From: Blasia pusilla
Taxonomy: Eukaryota; Marchantiophyta; Marchantiopsida; Blasiales
Assembly: GCA_050084515.1 (NCBI GenBank)
Contig: CM114274.1
Span: 14,074,001-14,138,000 of the forward strand
Length of the DNA: 64,000 nt
Direction of reading: 5' to 3'
The translations under genes and the position numbers were made by a program. The notes under the pieces were generated by a model, which was not told the DNA's origin, ran no database searches, and saw only the letters and a program-made list of their open reading frames with translations. This document shows, piece after piece, positions 33,740 through 45,479 of this stretch. Positions within the stretch are counted from its first letter, which is position 1. Each line of letters starts with the position of its first letter.

Positions 33740-34440
33740 CCCCCTCGATACAATCTGCACATCCAAACTCAACCCGTCAGGAAATTACATGGGTTCACGC
33801 AGCCGTTGACTCGGCGGGTCGTCGAGCTCAAGGTCGGATTCTCAACGAGCTAAATGATGCAACCCGTCGAGTCGGCGGATTGCATTCAGATTTGCTAATG
33901 CCTGGTTTCAACTCGTCGGACTCCGGCGGGTTGTGCAACTAAACATACTAACGTGAACATAGCAACCCGTCGAGTCTAACAGGTTGCGCAATTGAATGGA
34001 AACTTGCAATTTGGCGTGAAAGTTGGGGACCAACTTCCGAATGCAACCCGTCGGACTCGGCGGGTTGATTCGCCAAAAGCGATTTTGAGGCAAGCAACCC
34101 GTCGGACTCCGACGGGTTGCTTTGGGCAAAACATTCTAAACCTCGATCGGTCGAACAACTCGTGAGTCCGGCGAGTTGCATTCTTCAAAAATCATCGACA
34201 AGGCGGCGAGTCGAGCAACCCGTCGGCTCGGCGGTTTTCTTTGGGCCAAAAACTTATTAAATCGTGGTCAATCAAGCGGCTCGTCGAGTCCGGCGAGTTG
34301 CATTCTTAAAAAACATCCGAAAAAGCGTCGAAGTCGAGCAACCCGTCGAGTCCGGCGAGTTGCTTTTCGGCAAAAAACCTAACCCATTCATCAATCGAGC
34401 AAGTTTCGTGAGTCCAAGCGAGTTGCGTAAGTGTTAAAGA
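33740..34440. repeat. Palindrome array in the element 2 methyltransferase intron
   Basis: About eleven units between 33770 and 34430, mirroring 21157-21801. The unit at about 34096-34122 is nearly perfect (gcaacccgtcggactccgac then gggttgc). Others carry the actcg/cgagt variant pair, at the same relative places as in element 1, so the pairing variants predate the split of the two copies. Confidence 0.75.
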
Positions 34441-35859
34441 TACTCGGCGTGTTTATGGCATGCATTGCCATCTCCACCATCGCCATGTGATGAGGAATGG
34501 GTGAAGGACCTACCTTCACGCAGAAATGTGCCTCCAATGAGTTGGGCGCTCCTCAAACTTGGTCCCACGCCATGAACTTTGTGATTTCCGTCTCACGATG
34601 AAGAAATGCGATTCCTCATCGGCTGAATTCCGTGCCCTCGACTTGGCTTCTGAAATCCTGGTCTCGCATCCTCAGAATGTGTCGAGCTTTTCCAAGTCCT
34701 CCTCCATAACCGAGCTTGGGTTCCATGCTCGTCGTAAAAGGCTGAACATAGAAGGGAGGAAGGCGTCGGCGTAGGATCTTTGTCGCCGCCGATTGTTTAA
34801 GCTTCGCGATGTCCTCGTCGGACTGAATTTCGCGGACGTATTCCATTGTCCGCAATCGGCAGAGTAGAATCCTCGGGGCGTTGTGGCCCTCCATGAGTGC
34901 CATCTGCTTTACCACCTGTCAGAACCGGGACAAGATGAATAAGCTACACTGAATTCCCAATGAATTGCAATTCACATAATTCAAAAAACCCAGATCCTCT
35001 CTTACCCGCTCAAAAATGGGGTCGGTTTCTTGACCAGCTAACTTGTATGAGGCGAGAGCGGTGGCAAATCATTTGGGAACTCGTCGATCCGATAGAGGTT
35101 GATGTCCTCCGCTGGGCTTGGAGTCGAGAATGACCGCTCTCCGGCTTCTTCGGCCATGTCCACCATCTCCACGCTGGCGGTCCTCATGACCTCGTCTTCA
35201 TCGATTTCAACTTCTGGCGTTTCCACTATGTTGATTGTGTCCCCGGACTTCATGGAAAACATTTCCCGCATCTCAACACTTTTGGTTGGACAAGCAAGGC
35301 TATCATCAATGGCTATTGCTTTTTCCTCCTCGCTTTAGCCAGTCTGCCCTCCTTGCCGCAGCGTCAGGCGCTTCTTTTCTCTCTTTCGCCGTCGGCGATC
35401 CTTTTCTTCAAGGCTGCGGCGTCTCGGCCTCTGCGTTCATTTATCGGCGCCTCTTGAACACGTCTCGCAAAAGCACTTGGTTGTGCATCTCCGCTTCCCT
35501 TTCCCGCTCCTCGATTCTCTGCTGCCTAATTTCATTCGCGAGCGAGGCCAGGAGATCTTGAGAGTCTAATGGACTTGGGTGAAGCTCCCGACTTGTTGGC
35601 TTGTGATTTTTCCTCGTCATTTTTCGAAATGCCTCCACCTATGTCCACAGCGAATCCCTTGATGAGTCACCTTGCTGATGTCGAGATGGGGAGCTCGAAT
35701 CGCCTTGATGGGTAGCTCGAATTGTCCCGCGATCGTTCAGTCAAACCGTCTCGCTGTCGTTCGGTTGAACCGTCTTGCTCTCGTTCCCTCCTATCGACTC
35801 GCGATGTGTCGCCATGTGAAACGCCCCTTCGTATCTGATCAGTTGCTGTGCGGGAGAGT

Positions 35860-36794
35860 GAGGAATGAAGATCGCGAAATGAGAAACCGGAAATGAGTGA
35901 TTTCTGCCCTATTTATACTTTTCTAGCCGTTGGGGTGACCGTTGGAGTCCCGTCGTCCTTCGACGGCGCGCGTGCCGAGCTTACGGAATTCGGAGGTGAA
36001 AAATGGCAACCGTCGAGTCCAACAGGTTGCGCGCCTCCGCCATCTTGGGTACGTCGCCACATGCGTGAGCAACCCGTCGGAGACCAACGGGTTGAGCGCC
36101 TCCGTCGTCTCCGGAAAAGAACGCGAGGTACCCGCGCAACCCGTCGGAGACCGACATGTTGGCGCCTCCGCCCGTGTTTGGGGCGAGGAAGGGCGTACCA
36201 GGCAATCCGTCGAGAGACCGTTGGGTTGCACGCTTCCCTTTTCAAGGGTTAAACGCGGGATTCCGTGCAAGTCGTCGAGTCGGCTGGATGCACACTTTAT
36301 GTAAGCACCACAAGGCGAGGCCCTTGCGCAACCCGTTGAGGCGGCGGGTTGCACGCCTCGCGGTCTTTGGGCAAATAGGTGAGGCACCGTGGAACTCGTC
36401 GAGCAGGCGGTTTGCGCCTCCGGCATCTTCGGGCAAGAAAGAGGCGGTATCGAGCAACTCATCGAGAGCGGCGAGTTGCTCGCCGACAATGTTTGGCGAG
36501 CGTGCAACCCGTCCGCAAAGCCGCGGGTTGCTGAGGCCGGTTAACCGGGTAATTTTGGAGTTACCAGGACTCCGACGGGTTCTAAGTGTGATTTGCAACC
36601 CTCTGCTTCCCAAATCCGGTAACATATTGCAACAAAATTGAATGTGTTCTGGTGGATCCATTGTGTCAGACAATGTCACCCACCGAATTCATCTTGACAG
36701 TAGAAATCTGTCAGTAGTATTTATTTTCCTATTCACTATAAATTAAAAATTCTCATTCTCATTCTCAGTGTCCTCCCGTTGGAATCTTCTTGGA
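35860..36794. promoter_or_regulatory. Divergent promoter of element 2
   Basis: It mirrors 18700-19849. The methyltransferase TATA box is at 35910-35917 (minus strand) and the transposase TATA box TATAAATT is at 36738-36745 (plus strand). The palindromic array at about 36010-36590 is more decayed than in element 1. Confidence 0.7.
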
Positions 36795-39700
36795 ATGGAT
36801 AATTATGTTAAGCTCACTTGTGGCAGTCATCTGGAGGCCCTTCCTCAATCAGAAATCATTCGACCCCAAGCTCGTGAGTCTTTCATAGCAGTGGATGAAA
36901 ATTTACTGTCTGTTCGATTTCTTCTCCAAATTGGGATCCACCCTAACATCTTTGTATCCAAAGATGTTAGGGTGGATGGTACGGAAGACATAATAGGTGA
37001 GACGGTCCAGCCAGTGACCTCAGACCGTAAAGTATGGAATCTCCTACCTCTAGCAAATGGTCAATCTGAGTTCGGCTGCCTTGAATTAAATCTGTTTCCC
37101 AAGTAGGCGGTCTAGAATTTCCTAGTGCTCCGAGCTCTCGTTTGCGGCTCAAAGCTCTGCAGATGCGGCCGACTCCAACCATGCGCTTCGTAACAATGTT
37201 GTTCTTCCTGAAGAGATTCCGGATGTTATCAACCTCAGTGGATCTGTCGGACACCAATCAGGCCCTCTGTCCGCCCACTCGTTCCTCTTGCGAGTATCAG
37301 GCAATGGTTTGCTTTTGTCTCTGGCCTTGAAAATGTTCAAGCACATTCTTGTCGACGAGCTGCCGCCTACGTACGATGGTAATTGCATTTTTGAGTTGCC
37401 TCCACTTGCTGCTCCTGCTCAAAAGAAGGATGGAGGACGCCTGAAGGGTATGGACAGAAAGTCTGATTGTCATCGATGGTGCAGGCTTCAACGGACTAGT
37501 GCTTCCATTCCAGATGGTCCTTGGATTGTCTCCCGCCGCCAATGCGTGGGAGCCTTGGAGTGTAGAAGTCCAGCATGCCCGTATCTAGAGCGCAACGGGC
37601 GAGTCAATACGTCGCAATTCCCTCCCAAGAATGCAGAAACTCCATACGAGGTCGGTGCCACCATACCGCCGGGAGGCCATCGATGTCCTCATTGTCAGGC
37701 ATCGCCCTTCTGCGTTGGAGCGTGTCCTGTATATATATTTTTCATTGTCCACGACTTGGGCTCCACGTCAGAGTATACAAGGCTGGAAATTCATGTTGGC
37801 TCCCACACTCATCCTGTGACCAATGCAATTCAAAGACACATCAAGGAGGATGTGGCAAAGAAAGTAGCCGAGGTCTACAGAAACTCTCTAGGTTCAAAGC
37901 CCGGAGTGATCAAGCTTACAACGGCATCACAAATTTGTGAACAATTGTTTGGAATCCCTGGACAGGGCGAGATCACGGCGATTGAGGAGAAACAACTGCA
38001 GGAAAATCTCGCATTTTCGCTGATCTTGAATGCTTCGGAATTTCTTTGCGTCAAATACGAGTTCTGGATGGAAAGATGGCCGAAATGGATGCCATCGCCA
38101 GAATCAAGGCCAACTCCAGATTTCCATTCATTCAGAGATGGCAGTTCATGGGCCAAGGAAGCGAGAGATCCAGGGCCTATGTCTTCAAAATGTCAACCAC
38201 AGGTCCGTCGAGTGGCCTCGATCTTATAGATTGCATGAGGGAAAGGGAAGATCTTTACGGGAGTGGGTAAGCTTTGATATTTGCTCTGAGTCTTTGAGCG
38301 GATGGTTGCGATGGGTGCTCACGTTTATGACCATGTGGAGAAGGACTCAAAACTATATTTGTCTGTGAAGTAAAAGCGAAAGGCGTTGGCGGTTTGAAGA
38401 TGTTTGGTTACTCTTATTGGAGGTGGTGAAGGAAATCAAAAGGCCACCTCCGGAAATTTATGGGTTCATGGCGGACAATGCACAACCTGGGTGGATTGCT
38501 ATCCGGGAAGTGTGCAGGGTGGAGAGGTTCAACCGGAGAGGAAAGGTTGGATGCTTTCCATTAGCAACAATCTGTGACCCGGTACACCAAATCTTGCATC
38601 AAGGAGAATAAGAGGGACAGAGCATGTCACTCTACTCCAACGTTACAAGGACAACAAAACAAGCGAGGCCATGGAATGCCACGAAGAACTTCATAGATGT
38701 TGGAGGAAGCATGCGATTGAGGAAAGTACAAAGAGTTGTGCTCTTGGTTGAGTTGGTGGATTTTCGTATGAGACAATGGGGAAACTTCATGCGGAAGGTG
38801 AGTTCAATATTTTGTCTTGTCAAGCTCACGCTGAGAATTGTTTGTAAAGTTGTAGCTCGGTGGTGAAGCGTGGGAACTATATGGATTTCAAACCCAAGAA
38901 ACCAAGCAGGCTTTCGGATCGACGGGTTGCCCGAGTGTGCAACCCGGCGGAAACCGACGGGTTGCATCCAGATTTTGGTGCAACCAGGTGTGCAACCCGA
39001 GTGTGCAACCCGTCGGAACCCCACGGGTCGCGAGTCGTTCATGGGATGCCTCGGCCTTGCACCCGCCGGGTTCCGGCGGGTTGCGATGAGTGAGTTTAAG
39101 GTTACAACACGTCGGGACCCGACGGGTGCAAAGTCGTTCATGGGATGCCTGGGGTTGCAACCCGTCTGGTTCGACAGGTCTCTTATTTCTTTGACTCTGA
39201 GTTATTTTCGTTCCCTTCTAACATTGCCATCGTTGTAGGGATTGAGCGTTCATGAAAATGCCCTCTGCCCCAACACAAGTGGAGCCGAAAGTGTTCATTC
39301 CTCCGGAGGTCGTCACAAGCATGCCAACGAATTTCACTTGTGGAGGCATGCCAACAAGACCAGGCAAGAGCAATGCTATAGTCTGCGACATCCCATATCT
39401 TCCTCACAAAGGCATAACAAAAGGAAAGGGGCCGTCGATCGACGAGCTCTATGTCGAGGCGTTTGTGAGATCTGGTGATGAAAAATTGTATGTGGAAGCC
39501 TTCAACCGGTCGTAGCTGGAACTCCACTCGAGCAAGACGTCAGATTGGTGGGGATATTAGGTGGGCGGGTTTCAAGGCGTCCCATACTGAGATGGTGGTA
39601 GAGCGATCCAGCGAGACTCGAGGAGACAGATAAGTATCTTGACTTGAGGCGGTGAAGAGGCGACATCGAGGCGAATCCGGTGATTGATTTGGATGAGGAA

Positions 39701-40727
39701 ATTACGCCGCCAGGTATTCGGGACCCGGACCCGTCCCAAATCCTTGATGGAGATACTTCTCCAAAATCAGTGAATGTTTTATTTCAAAAGCCCTCCGTTC
39801 TTTGGAAGTTCGCAACATCTCCACAGGGTGGTTCAACAATATGGAATTCGGTAATGGAGGTGGATTGCAACCTAAAGCAGTGGCATATATCTCGGATCAA
39901 CCCGGGGCGTGGACCCCCTGCAGGCGGGATCGATGGCATTAGGAGAGCATGCGGCACTTTCCTAAATAAGAATTGTACAAGGAGGATTTGGGCGACCCTT
40001 TGGGTTTTGGGGACTCAAAACCTTTGATCGTTTCACGAGGACCGGGGATCAATTGAAGTACTTCTTCTGCCCAAATGAATCTTGCGCTTTCCGGTAGTCT
40101 TATCCGGCTGCCATTGGAGCTCCCGGGAATACCCCCACGATTTGGCCCATCGCCGAAGGTACGAACTGCACTCAAGACGAAGTGGACAATCTTACAAGTG
40201 TCGGTTTCAGACTCGTAGACGGGGGAAGTTCGGAGCATGTTCGCATTATAGAGACCTTCGCATTTCGTATTTAACCCAAGATTGATGTCAACATGTACCC
40301 GGAGAAGGTGGATGATCTCAATCTATTATTTCTGTTTGAGTCTAGAAATGGGGTGAAGAGAAACAGAATGTGCAGGCCAACGGTGGAGAGAGCAAAGCGA
40401 ATTGCATCAGCTCGGGAAGCAAAAATGGAGATCGTCGCCACGAAAGATGTCTTGAGTGGCAATGGAATAGGAAGGATGTATTGGGTCAGGAACAACACTG
40501 TAAATTCAAGTGTCACAGGGGTGTATGTGGTGCACATATGTTGCTTTCCCACATGTTCATGTGATGACTTTGTCCAAAGAGAGACAAGTGGCAAAAGGTA
40601 TTTCCCTTGTAAGCACATGTACTATGTGTTGCTAGTAGTTTTAAGAGAGTCGGAGGTAGGAGTAGGAATCCACCAACCAATTTTGTCCCTCAAAGAAGTT
40701 CGAAGTATTTTAAACAAACCACTTTGA
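36795..40727 (+). pseudogene. MULE-like transposase (element 2)
   Basis: The plus-strand counterpart of the element 1 transposase, starting MDNYVKLTCGSH at 36795. The long open block 37288-38229 carries the Cys/His cluster (RRQCVGALECRSPACPY, HRCPHCQASPFC, HVGSHTHP). The core reads WVSFDI at about 38255 and GFMADNAQPGW at about 38465, so the second Asp is kept here. An intron spans 38798-39238 (AAGG|GTGAGT-type donor, TTGTAG acceptor). Exon 2 covers MKMPSAPTQVE (39252) and IDLDEEITPP (39683), then the SWIM finger at about 40545-40620 (CSCDDF...PCKH), intact here. It ends at LNKPL (40727). Frameshifts near 37110, 38275 and 40080 inactivate it. Confidence 0.78.
38798..39238 (+). repeat. Transposase intron of element 2 with palindromes
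   Basis: GT-AG intron matching 16110-16683 but shorter. It holds five or six palindromic units between 38925 and 39180, for example gcaacccggcggaaaccgac followed by gggttgc near 38939-38965. Confidence 0.75.
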
Positions 40728-41132
40728 GGATGCAAAATGAGGTTTTAGATTGTACTTTTATTTTTTTCTCAACCTTCACTTTGAGCTTGAACTCTATTCA
40801 GCCCCAGGCAAATGACAAATTTTTTCCAGACCTTGGATGGAAAAAGTGATTGGTTCCACTGATTTTTCAGTTTTCTAAATTTTGTGCAATTTGCAACTCG
40901 TCGGACTCAGAGGGCTTGCCAAAATATGGAAGAGGAAAAAAAAAAATTGTGGGGATGACTTAATATATGAACAAAAAGTGCAAAAATTTCAAACAAAAAT
41001 TTTCCTCTCTTCAACCCAACGGAAACTCTCTTCAAAAAAAAATCTATCTTTTTGACCCTAGTTTTTCTCTCTCTCTCCTCTCTCCTCTCTTCCTCTCTCT
41101 CTCTCTCTCTTCCTCTCCTCTTACCGCACCTC

Positions 41133-41783
41133 AATGGAATCACTTCTCAAAATCTGTCCTTTGTTATGGAGAGCTTACTTGCAAGGGATGCAAGCCATCT
41201 GATTCGACGGGTTGCAAGAGTTACAACTGTAAAATTCGACGGTTTGGGAGGGTGCGACTTCTCGGTTTCTCAGATTCAGGATCTGAATGAAGGGACATCA
41301 GTTCCTCTTTACTCAGACTGACTAACAATATTTTGGTTCAATTATCATCTCTGTGTTCACATTTCACAAAGTTGGTCTTTATTTGAACCTTTCTTTGAAC
41401 CTTTCATTGAGATGAGATTGCTATTGGTCAAATTATTTGCCAATGGTCCTCCAACAAAAATACCCCTAGGCACACTTCTTGTACAATGGGCAGAGCAATG
41501 TGAAGAAACTTAGGCTCACATGGAGAGTGATGTAGTGGTCTTATGATGTCAACTGGTTTTTAGCCCTTGGAAAAAAGGAGGTTTCTTTAGGCCGAATCGG
41601 ACCTCTACCTACTCTCTTCTAAAGATTTCATGAATTTGAAAGCAAACAAAAATTTCAAATATGTCAAAAAGTTTTGAAGAGAGGAGGCAGATTTGGCCCT
41701 TTTTTTTTAAGAGAGACTATCCTCTTTGCCTCTCTTCCTCTCTTCCTCTCCTCTCTTCCTCTCTCTTCCCAGAATACCAGCCC
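41133..41783 (+). repeat. Right terminal region of Mutator-like copy 3
   Basis: It begins with the inner duplication AATGGAATC and aligns with 26091-26723 (landmarks cttctcggtttctcag, gggacatcagttcctcttta, ttgaagagaggaggc). It ends aataccagccc just before the outer 9-bp duplication at 41784-41792. One palindrome half is present near 41198-41216. Confidence 0.8.
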
Positions 41784-42830
41784 CCGTCTAGTTTGTCCCA
41801 AATTTAACCGTGTGGTTGAGTTCTTTGCTAAGTTGAGGGAGAGCTACCATGGGGTACGGACGGAGAAGTTGTGGAGCATCCATGACTTCCAGAGGCGCCC
41901 GGGTGAGAGTTTGCGTGAGGCTTATACTCGCTTGCGCCAGTTGATCAACGTCACTCAAGGGGTGACAGAGTCTCAGGCTATCCAGTCATGGTATGTGATG
42001 CTGGACCGGACCCTGCTCCCATGGGTGCGGGAGGGGGTGCTTCTTATGAACACCTCCCCTACGTTGAGAGATGTTTTTAGTATCGGCAAGAACATTGAGT
42101 GCAACATGACGGAGGAGAGCGTAGCCACCATGGGTTGGGCAAGAGCACTCACGATTATGCACTACCTGCGTGCAACAACGTGGACTCAAGGTAGGTCGAC
42201 CGTGGCACCACGAGCTCAAGGAGGATACCGGGAGGCCGTGCCACAGAGACTCTGCACCTTCATATGCGGCTCGGAAGAAGTCGCCTACTCTTACTTGTTG
42301 GTCATGTGGTGGAGCCATCATCATGTAGCGATTGCACTCGTGAGGGTCATGGGCGTGTGCCTCAAAGCATGGAGGAGGAGATGATGCTGCACCAGGAGGT
42401 TATTAGTGTGACTATTGTCAAAGGTATGGTCATACACGTGCCAAGTGTTTCAGTTTACCTCTTGAGTTACGTCCGGACCGAGGGCCAGAGAGGGCACCAA
42501 AGCATGTAGCCGGTCCGGGTGGGCCTAGAGATCGTGCACCAGGTGATTCAGTTGGGGGACGAGGAGCTGGAGTTGCCCGACAGGGTGGTGGAGCTGCTCG
42601 TGGAGGAGGTAGAGTCCTACCACCTAGATGCGTCCAGGGAGATGCCGAGCGTGAGGCTAGGATGGCTGCTCAGATACATCAGCTATAGGAGCAGATTGCC
42701 ACTATGGCATTGAGATTACCCGATGCCGGATCCGTGGCATCGACATCATATGGAGCAGCCAGAGATACGGAGGATCCTAGTTGGATGTGCTGCGGGGTTG
42801 CCCACATGGAGGCCGCTGCAAAGTTGGATC
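41784..42830 (+). pseudogene. Gypsy copy 2 gag, 3' part with zinc knuckle
   Basis: It runs from VCPKFNRVVEFFAKLRESY, directly after the insertion, through GESLREAYTRLRQLINVTQG to the nucleocapsid. An intact CCHC knuckle, CDYCQRYGHTRAKC, lies at 42408-42449. A Gly/Arg-rich segment (GGRGAGVARQGG) and a possible coiled-coil stretch (QIATMALRL) follow, as in copy 1. Frames shift near 42240 and 42400. Confidence 0.8.
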
Positions 42831-43033
42831 CACAGTGAGGGAAAGCCAAGAAACAGACTAGGCTTCCTCAGTCTTTCACGTTGTCCGAGGCGATGAGGAC
42901 CCCATCGATGGATCTTGATCAGAGTTCCTGGGGAGTTGGTGACGTTGTTGGTGTGCAGGCACAGAGGGCGATGGGAGAAGCGAGTGCGATGACTCCTATG
43001 GTTGATGCTCAGGAGGGGCATATGTAGAGAACG

Positions 43034-44090
43034 TTGTTGGGGGCGGCCACCATTGTGTACCGCGCTCCTTTATTTTCTGCTTCCGATGTTATAACGTTGG
43101 GGGGTACGCCCACCGAGGCTTTTTGGCTGGCCGCTATGCTATATGAGCGTGGAGTTGGAGTTCTTGCATCACGTTCAGAGGTGATTGCAAAGGAGGTGAT
43201 GGACCTGCTCTTGGAGCGGATGCTCGGGCCGTCCACGTCAGATTCATGGCAGGCTGCGGCTGCTAGGATGGCAGATATGCCCGCTAGACCCGCGATAGAG
43301 CGTCCCATGGCTTCTCTTAGTGTTGTGTTGCTGGATAACTGAGGAGAGGTCTTCTATTTGGTGAGTCCCGAAGGTAGAGCTTTTAGTCCGTAGTGCGTCT
43401 TGTTGGATTCAAGAGCGCAACCCCTCATGTTGGGGAAAGCGTCATTCAGAGGATTGGGCTTGACAAGAGCCAATGTGGAGCCTTGTCCATTCTGGATACA
43501 GACATCCTTGGGTGGAGCAAGTACCACATAGTATATCACCCGACAGAAGGTCATGGTGAGGATTCGCTTGGGACATCCCACAAGCCGATAGGATGAGTCC
43601 GTGGTGCGAGCCAAGGCGATAGTGACTGATGTAGAGTCCTACGATGTCTTGGTTGGTGGAGCAGTGTTATACCCGATGGGGTTTTCCCTGGATTACTAGG
43701 AAGAGTCAGTGTCCTACAAACCAAGATGTCAGGTGATGGGTGCCTTAGCTCATTACCCGTTCAATTCACATGTGCAGTGATCGAGCAACGGCCAGGAGAG
43801 ATGGCGACCTTAGCAGCATTTAGCAATGCCATCACTTGGCCTAGTGATTTGATTGAGGGACATGTCCATGTAGAGGATACTCCCGTTCTTGACATTTCTA
43901 TGGAGAGGAGTGTTGTGGTAGCCGCATCATTCCGTGGAAGAGAGATGCCGCTGTGGGCTCGATTGAGGAGCTTCAACGATTGGCAGATGAGCACGTGCAA
44001 ACCGCGTGGAGTGAGGCGTTTGCACCGGAGCATGACGGGTCTGAGGAACCCGAGGTAGCAAGGAGTGCTACGATGACACCCTTGGATACC
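43034..44090 (+). pseudogene. Gypsy copy 2 protease remnant and linker
   Basis: The retropepsin site reads LLDSRAQPLMLGKA at 43400-43441; the Gly of the D-S-G triad is Arg. It is followed by VLVGGAVLYPMGF (about 43650). A linker ends in TTPIVW (about 44087-44104), the same phrase that precedes the methyltransferase in copy 1. Confidence 0.65.
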
Positions 44091-44124
44091 ACACCCATTG
44101 TATGGTGTACCTTGGAGGAGGGTA

Positions 44125-45085
44125 CTCGAGTGTTAGATCTCTTTGGAGGGATTAGCACGGGTTAGCTGCTATTTTGCAGGTAGGAGTGCGAGTACAATAG
44201 TACCTGTATGTGGAGAGTGATGATGTTGGGAGGCGCATCTCACTACGACATGTGGCGTAGTTATGCCTACGTTTTCCCGACTTATTGTCTGCGTCCGCGG
44301 TATAAGGATACCAGAGTTTCCTACCGAGGGATATTTCGTTGTTGGGGGTGCAGGACTTAGAGCGAGTAGGGACCGCTAGTTTGGTCATTTCTAGTTTTCC
44401 ATGTCACGACCAATCGAGTGCTGGAAGAGGCAGCGGGTTGGCTGATACTCGGTCCAGGTTGTTTTGGGAGATGTTGAGAGTCTTACGGCAGTTGCAGGAG
44501 CACCAGTCTCGTTCTCCAGCCTACATTCTGGAGAATATGCCCATCTTAGGAGACTCGAGGTCACGGGTGGTGACGAGTGCTCATCAGGTGCATGCCTGGA
44601 TTGGCCCAGCAGTGTTCTTGGATGCGGCGAGTGTAGGTTCTAGAGCCCATCGCCCGCGTCTATGGTGGACCAACTTGGTGCCCCATGCGGTGTTACGGAG
44701 GGCGTATGCGAGAGTGGAGCGCCCCCCCCATTTGTTAGTGGATTCCATTGTGGATCCAAGTCGTCGATCACAGGTAGTGAGGCACGATGATCGACCACCG
44801 TTGACTGTGGTCAACAAGGTAGGCAGGCCGTGGGCAGCCTTTCCCACGTTTGTGAGTTTTCCCGCTTCCTATGCATACAAGGAGGTTGGTCCTGGCTTGG
44901 TTTGGGATAACCAGGTTTAGAGGTTGGTGGAGCTCAATGCCAACGAGAGAGAGTGGGCAATGGGATTTCCCCCAGGAGTGACGGTAGTCCCGTCAGTATT
45001 AGAGGCATCACGACGCCATGTCTTGGGTCAAGCGATGGACCTATTTGAACTGTTTGACATGGATCTTCAGCTTGGGAGTGGCTGA
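44125..45085 (+). pseudogene. Cytosine-C5 DNA methyltransferase domain (DNMT3-like) inside gypsy copy 2
   Basis: The better-preserved copy from the catalytic motif onward. Motif I is VLDLFGGISTG (44131). Motif IV is SFPCHDQS, with the catalytic Cys codon at 44402-44404. Then come GLADTRSRLFWEMLRVL (about 44437), motif VI ILENMP (about 44527), AHRPRLWWTNL (about 44648-44680), motif IX-like ERERAMGFPPGVT (about 44946) and a last block RRHVLGQAMDLF (about 45013). A single frame is open from 44339 to 44920, 193 residues. The PC-x-x-x-S followed by G-x-x-x-x-x-SRLFWE layout is the DNMT3 arrangement. Stops at about 44163, 44197, 44260 and 44918 break it. It is likely the same insertion as in copy 1, inherited within the family. 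Confidence 0.88.
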
Positions 45086-45479
45086 GCAGCGTCGGATGAG
45101 ATCGCGACAGATCACAATGGTTGCGTTGGTGAGCCCCATGCCTACCGAGACGGTGGAGGGAGTGGTTGGGGCCGAGACCTGAGGAGATCGAAACACCAGG
45201 GGAGATTGAGAGAGACATCCTTGGACTTCTTGGGATGTTTTGCAGGCACGCCAAGAGATGATAGCCACAACATCGATCGTGGTACTGGGCACAGCATGTG
45301 GAGGAGATCAGAGTTTGCAGTTGGCTGCAGGAGAGCGGTCGAGTGTTGTTGTTTGAGATGGGTTTGCACCATAGCAACCGCCGATATCTGTGCCGGAGAG
45401 TCCTACCGTAGTCACGATGGAGACTTGGGAGCCACATGTGGGCCCTAAGTTGATAGGAGGAGAGCGGCTCTGAATACAT

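Larger units (their letters stand above)
30950..35640 (-). pseudogene. ParB-like plus amino-methyltransferase gene (element 2)
   Basis: The minus-strand counterpart of the 19849-24889 gene. The N-terminal charged exon is at 35441-35640 and an acidic segment at 35038-35271. An intron spans 34916-35005 (GCGG|GTAAGA, CTGACAG; this acceptor is mutated to CAC in element 1). The ParB-like exon is 34616-34915 (LLCRLRTMEYVREIQ). The palindrome intron is about 33740-34440. The longest intact piece is 32168-33118, 316 residues, with WLDDIRDKPIKNPGF and a Lys/Glu/Arg-rich tail. Motif IV reads DLLIADPPLV (32031-32060), closer to DPPY than element 1. The last exon (about 31320-30950) has damaged GDLVFDL sequence. 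Frameshifts are abundant. Confidence 0.7.
29185..41132. mobile_element. Mutator-like element 2, inverted orientation
   Basis: An 11.9-kb element between 9-bp duplications. Its left edge begins ggggttggtattgcag and the complement of its right edge begins gaggtgcggtaagagg, both leading into gagagg purine tracts. It contains the methyltransferase gene on the minus strand (about 30950-35640) and the transposase on the plus strand (36795-40727), mirroring element 1 throughout. With element 1 it forms a very large imperfect inverted repeat with arms of about 12 kb. Confidence 0.85.

Noticed and set aside
40967-41321. Open frames rich in Ser/Leu at the right edge of element 2
   Set aside because: They are translations of the terminal pyrimidine tract, not genes.
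14178-41783. One giant transposon with 12-kb terminal inverted repeats
   Set aside because: Two separate 9-bp duplications and the interrupted copy 3 show a nest of separate elements, one of them inverted.
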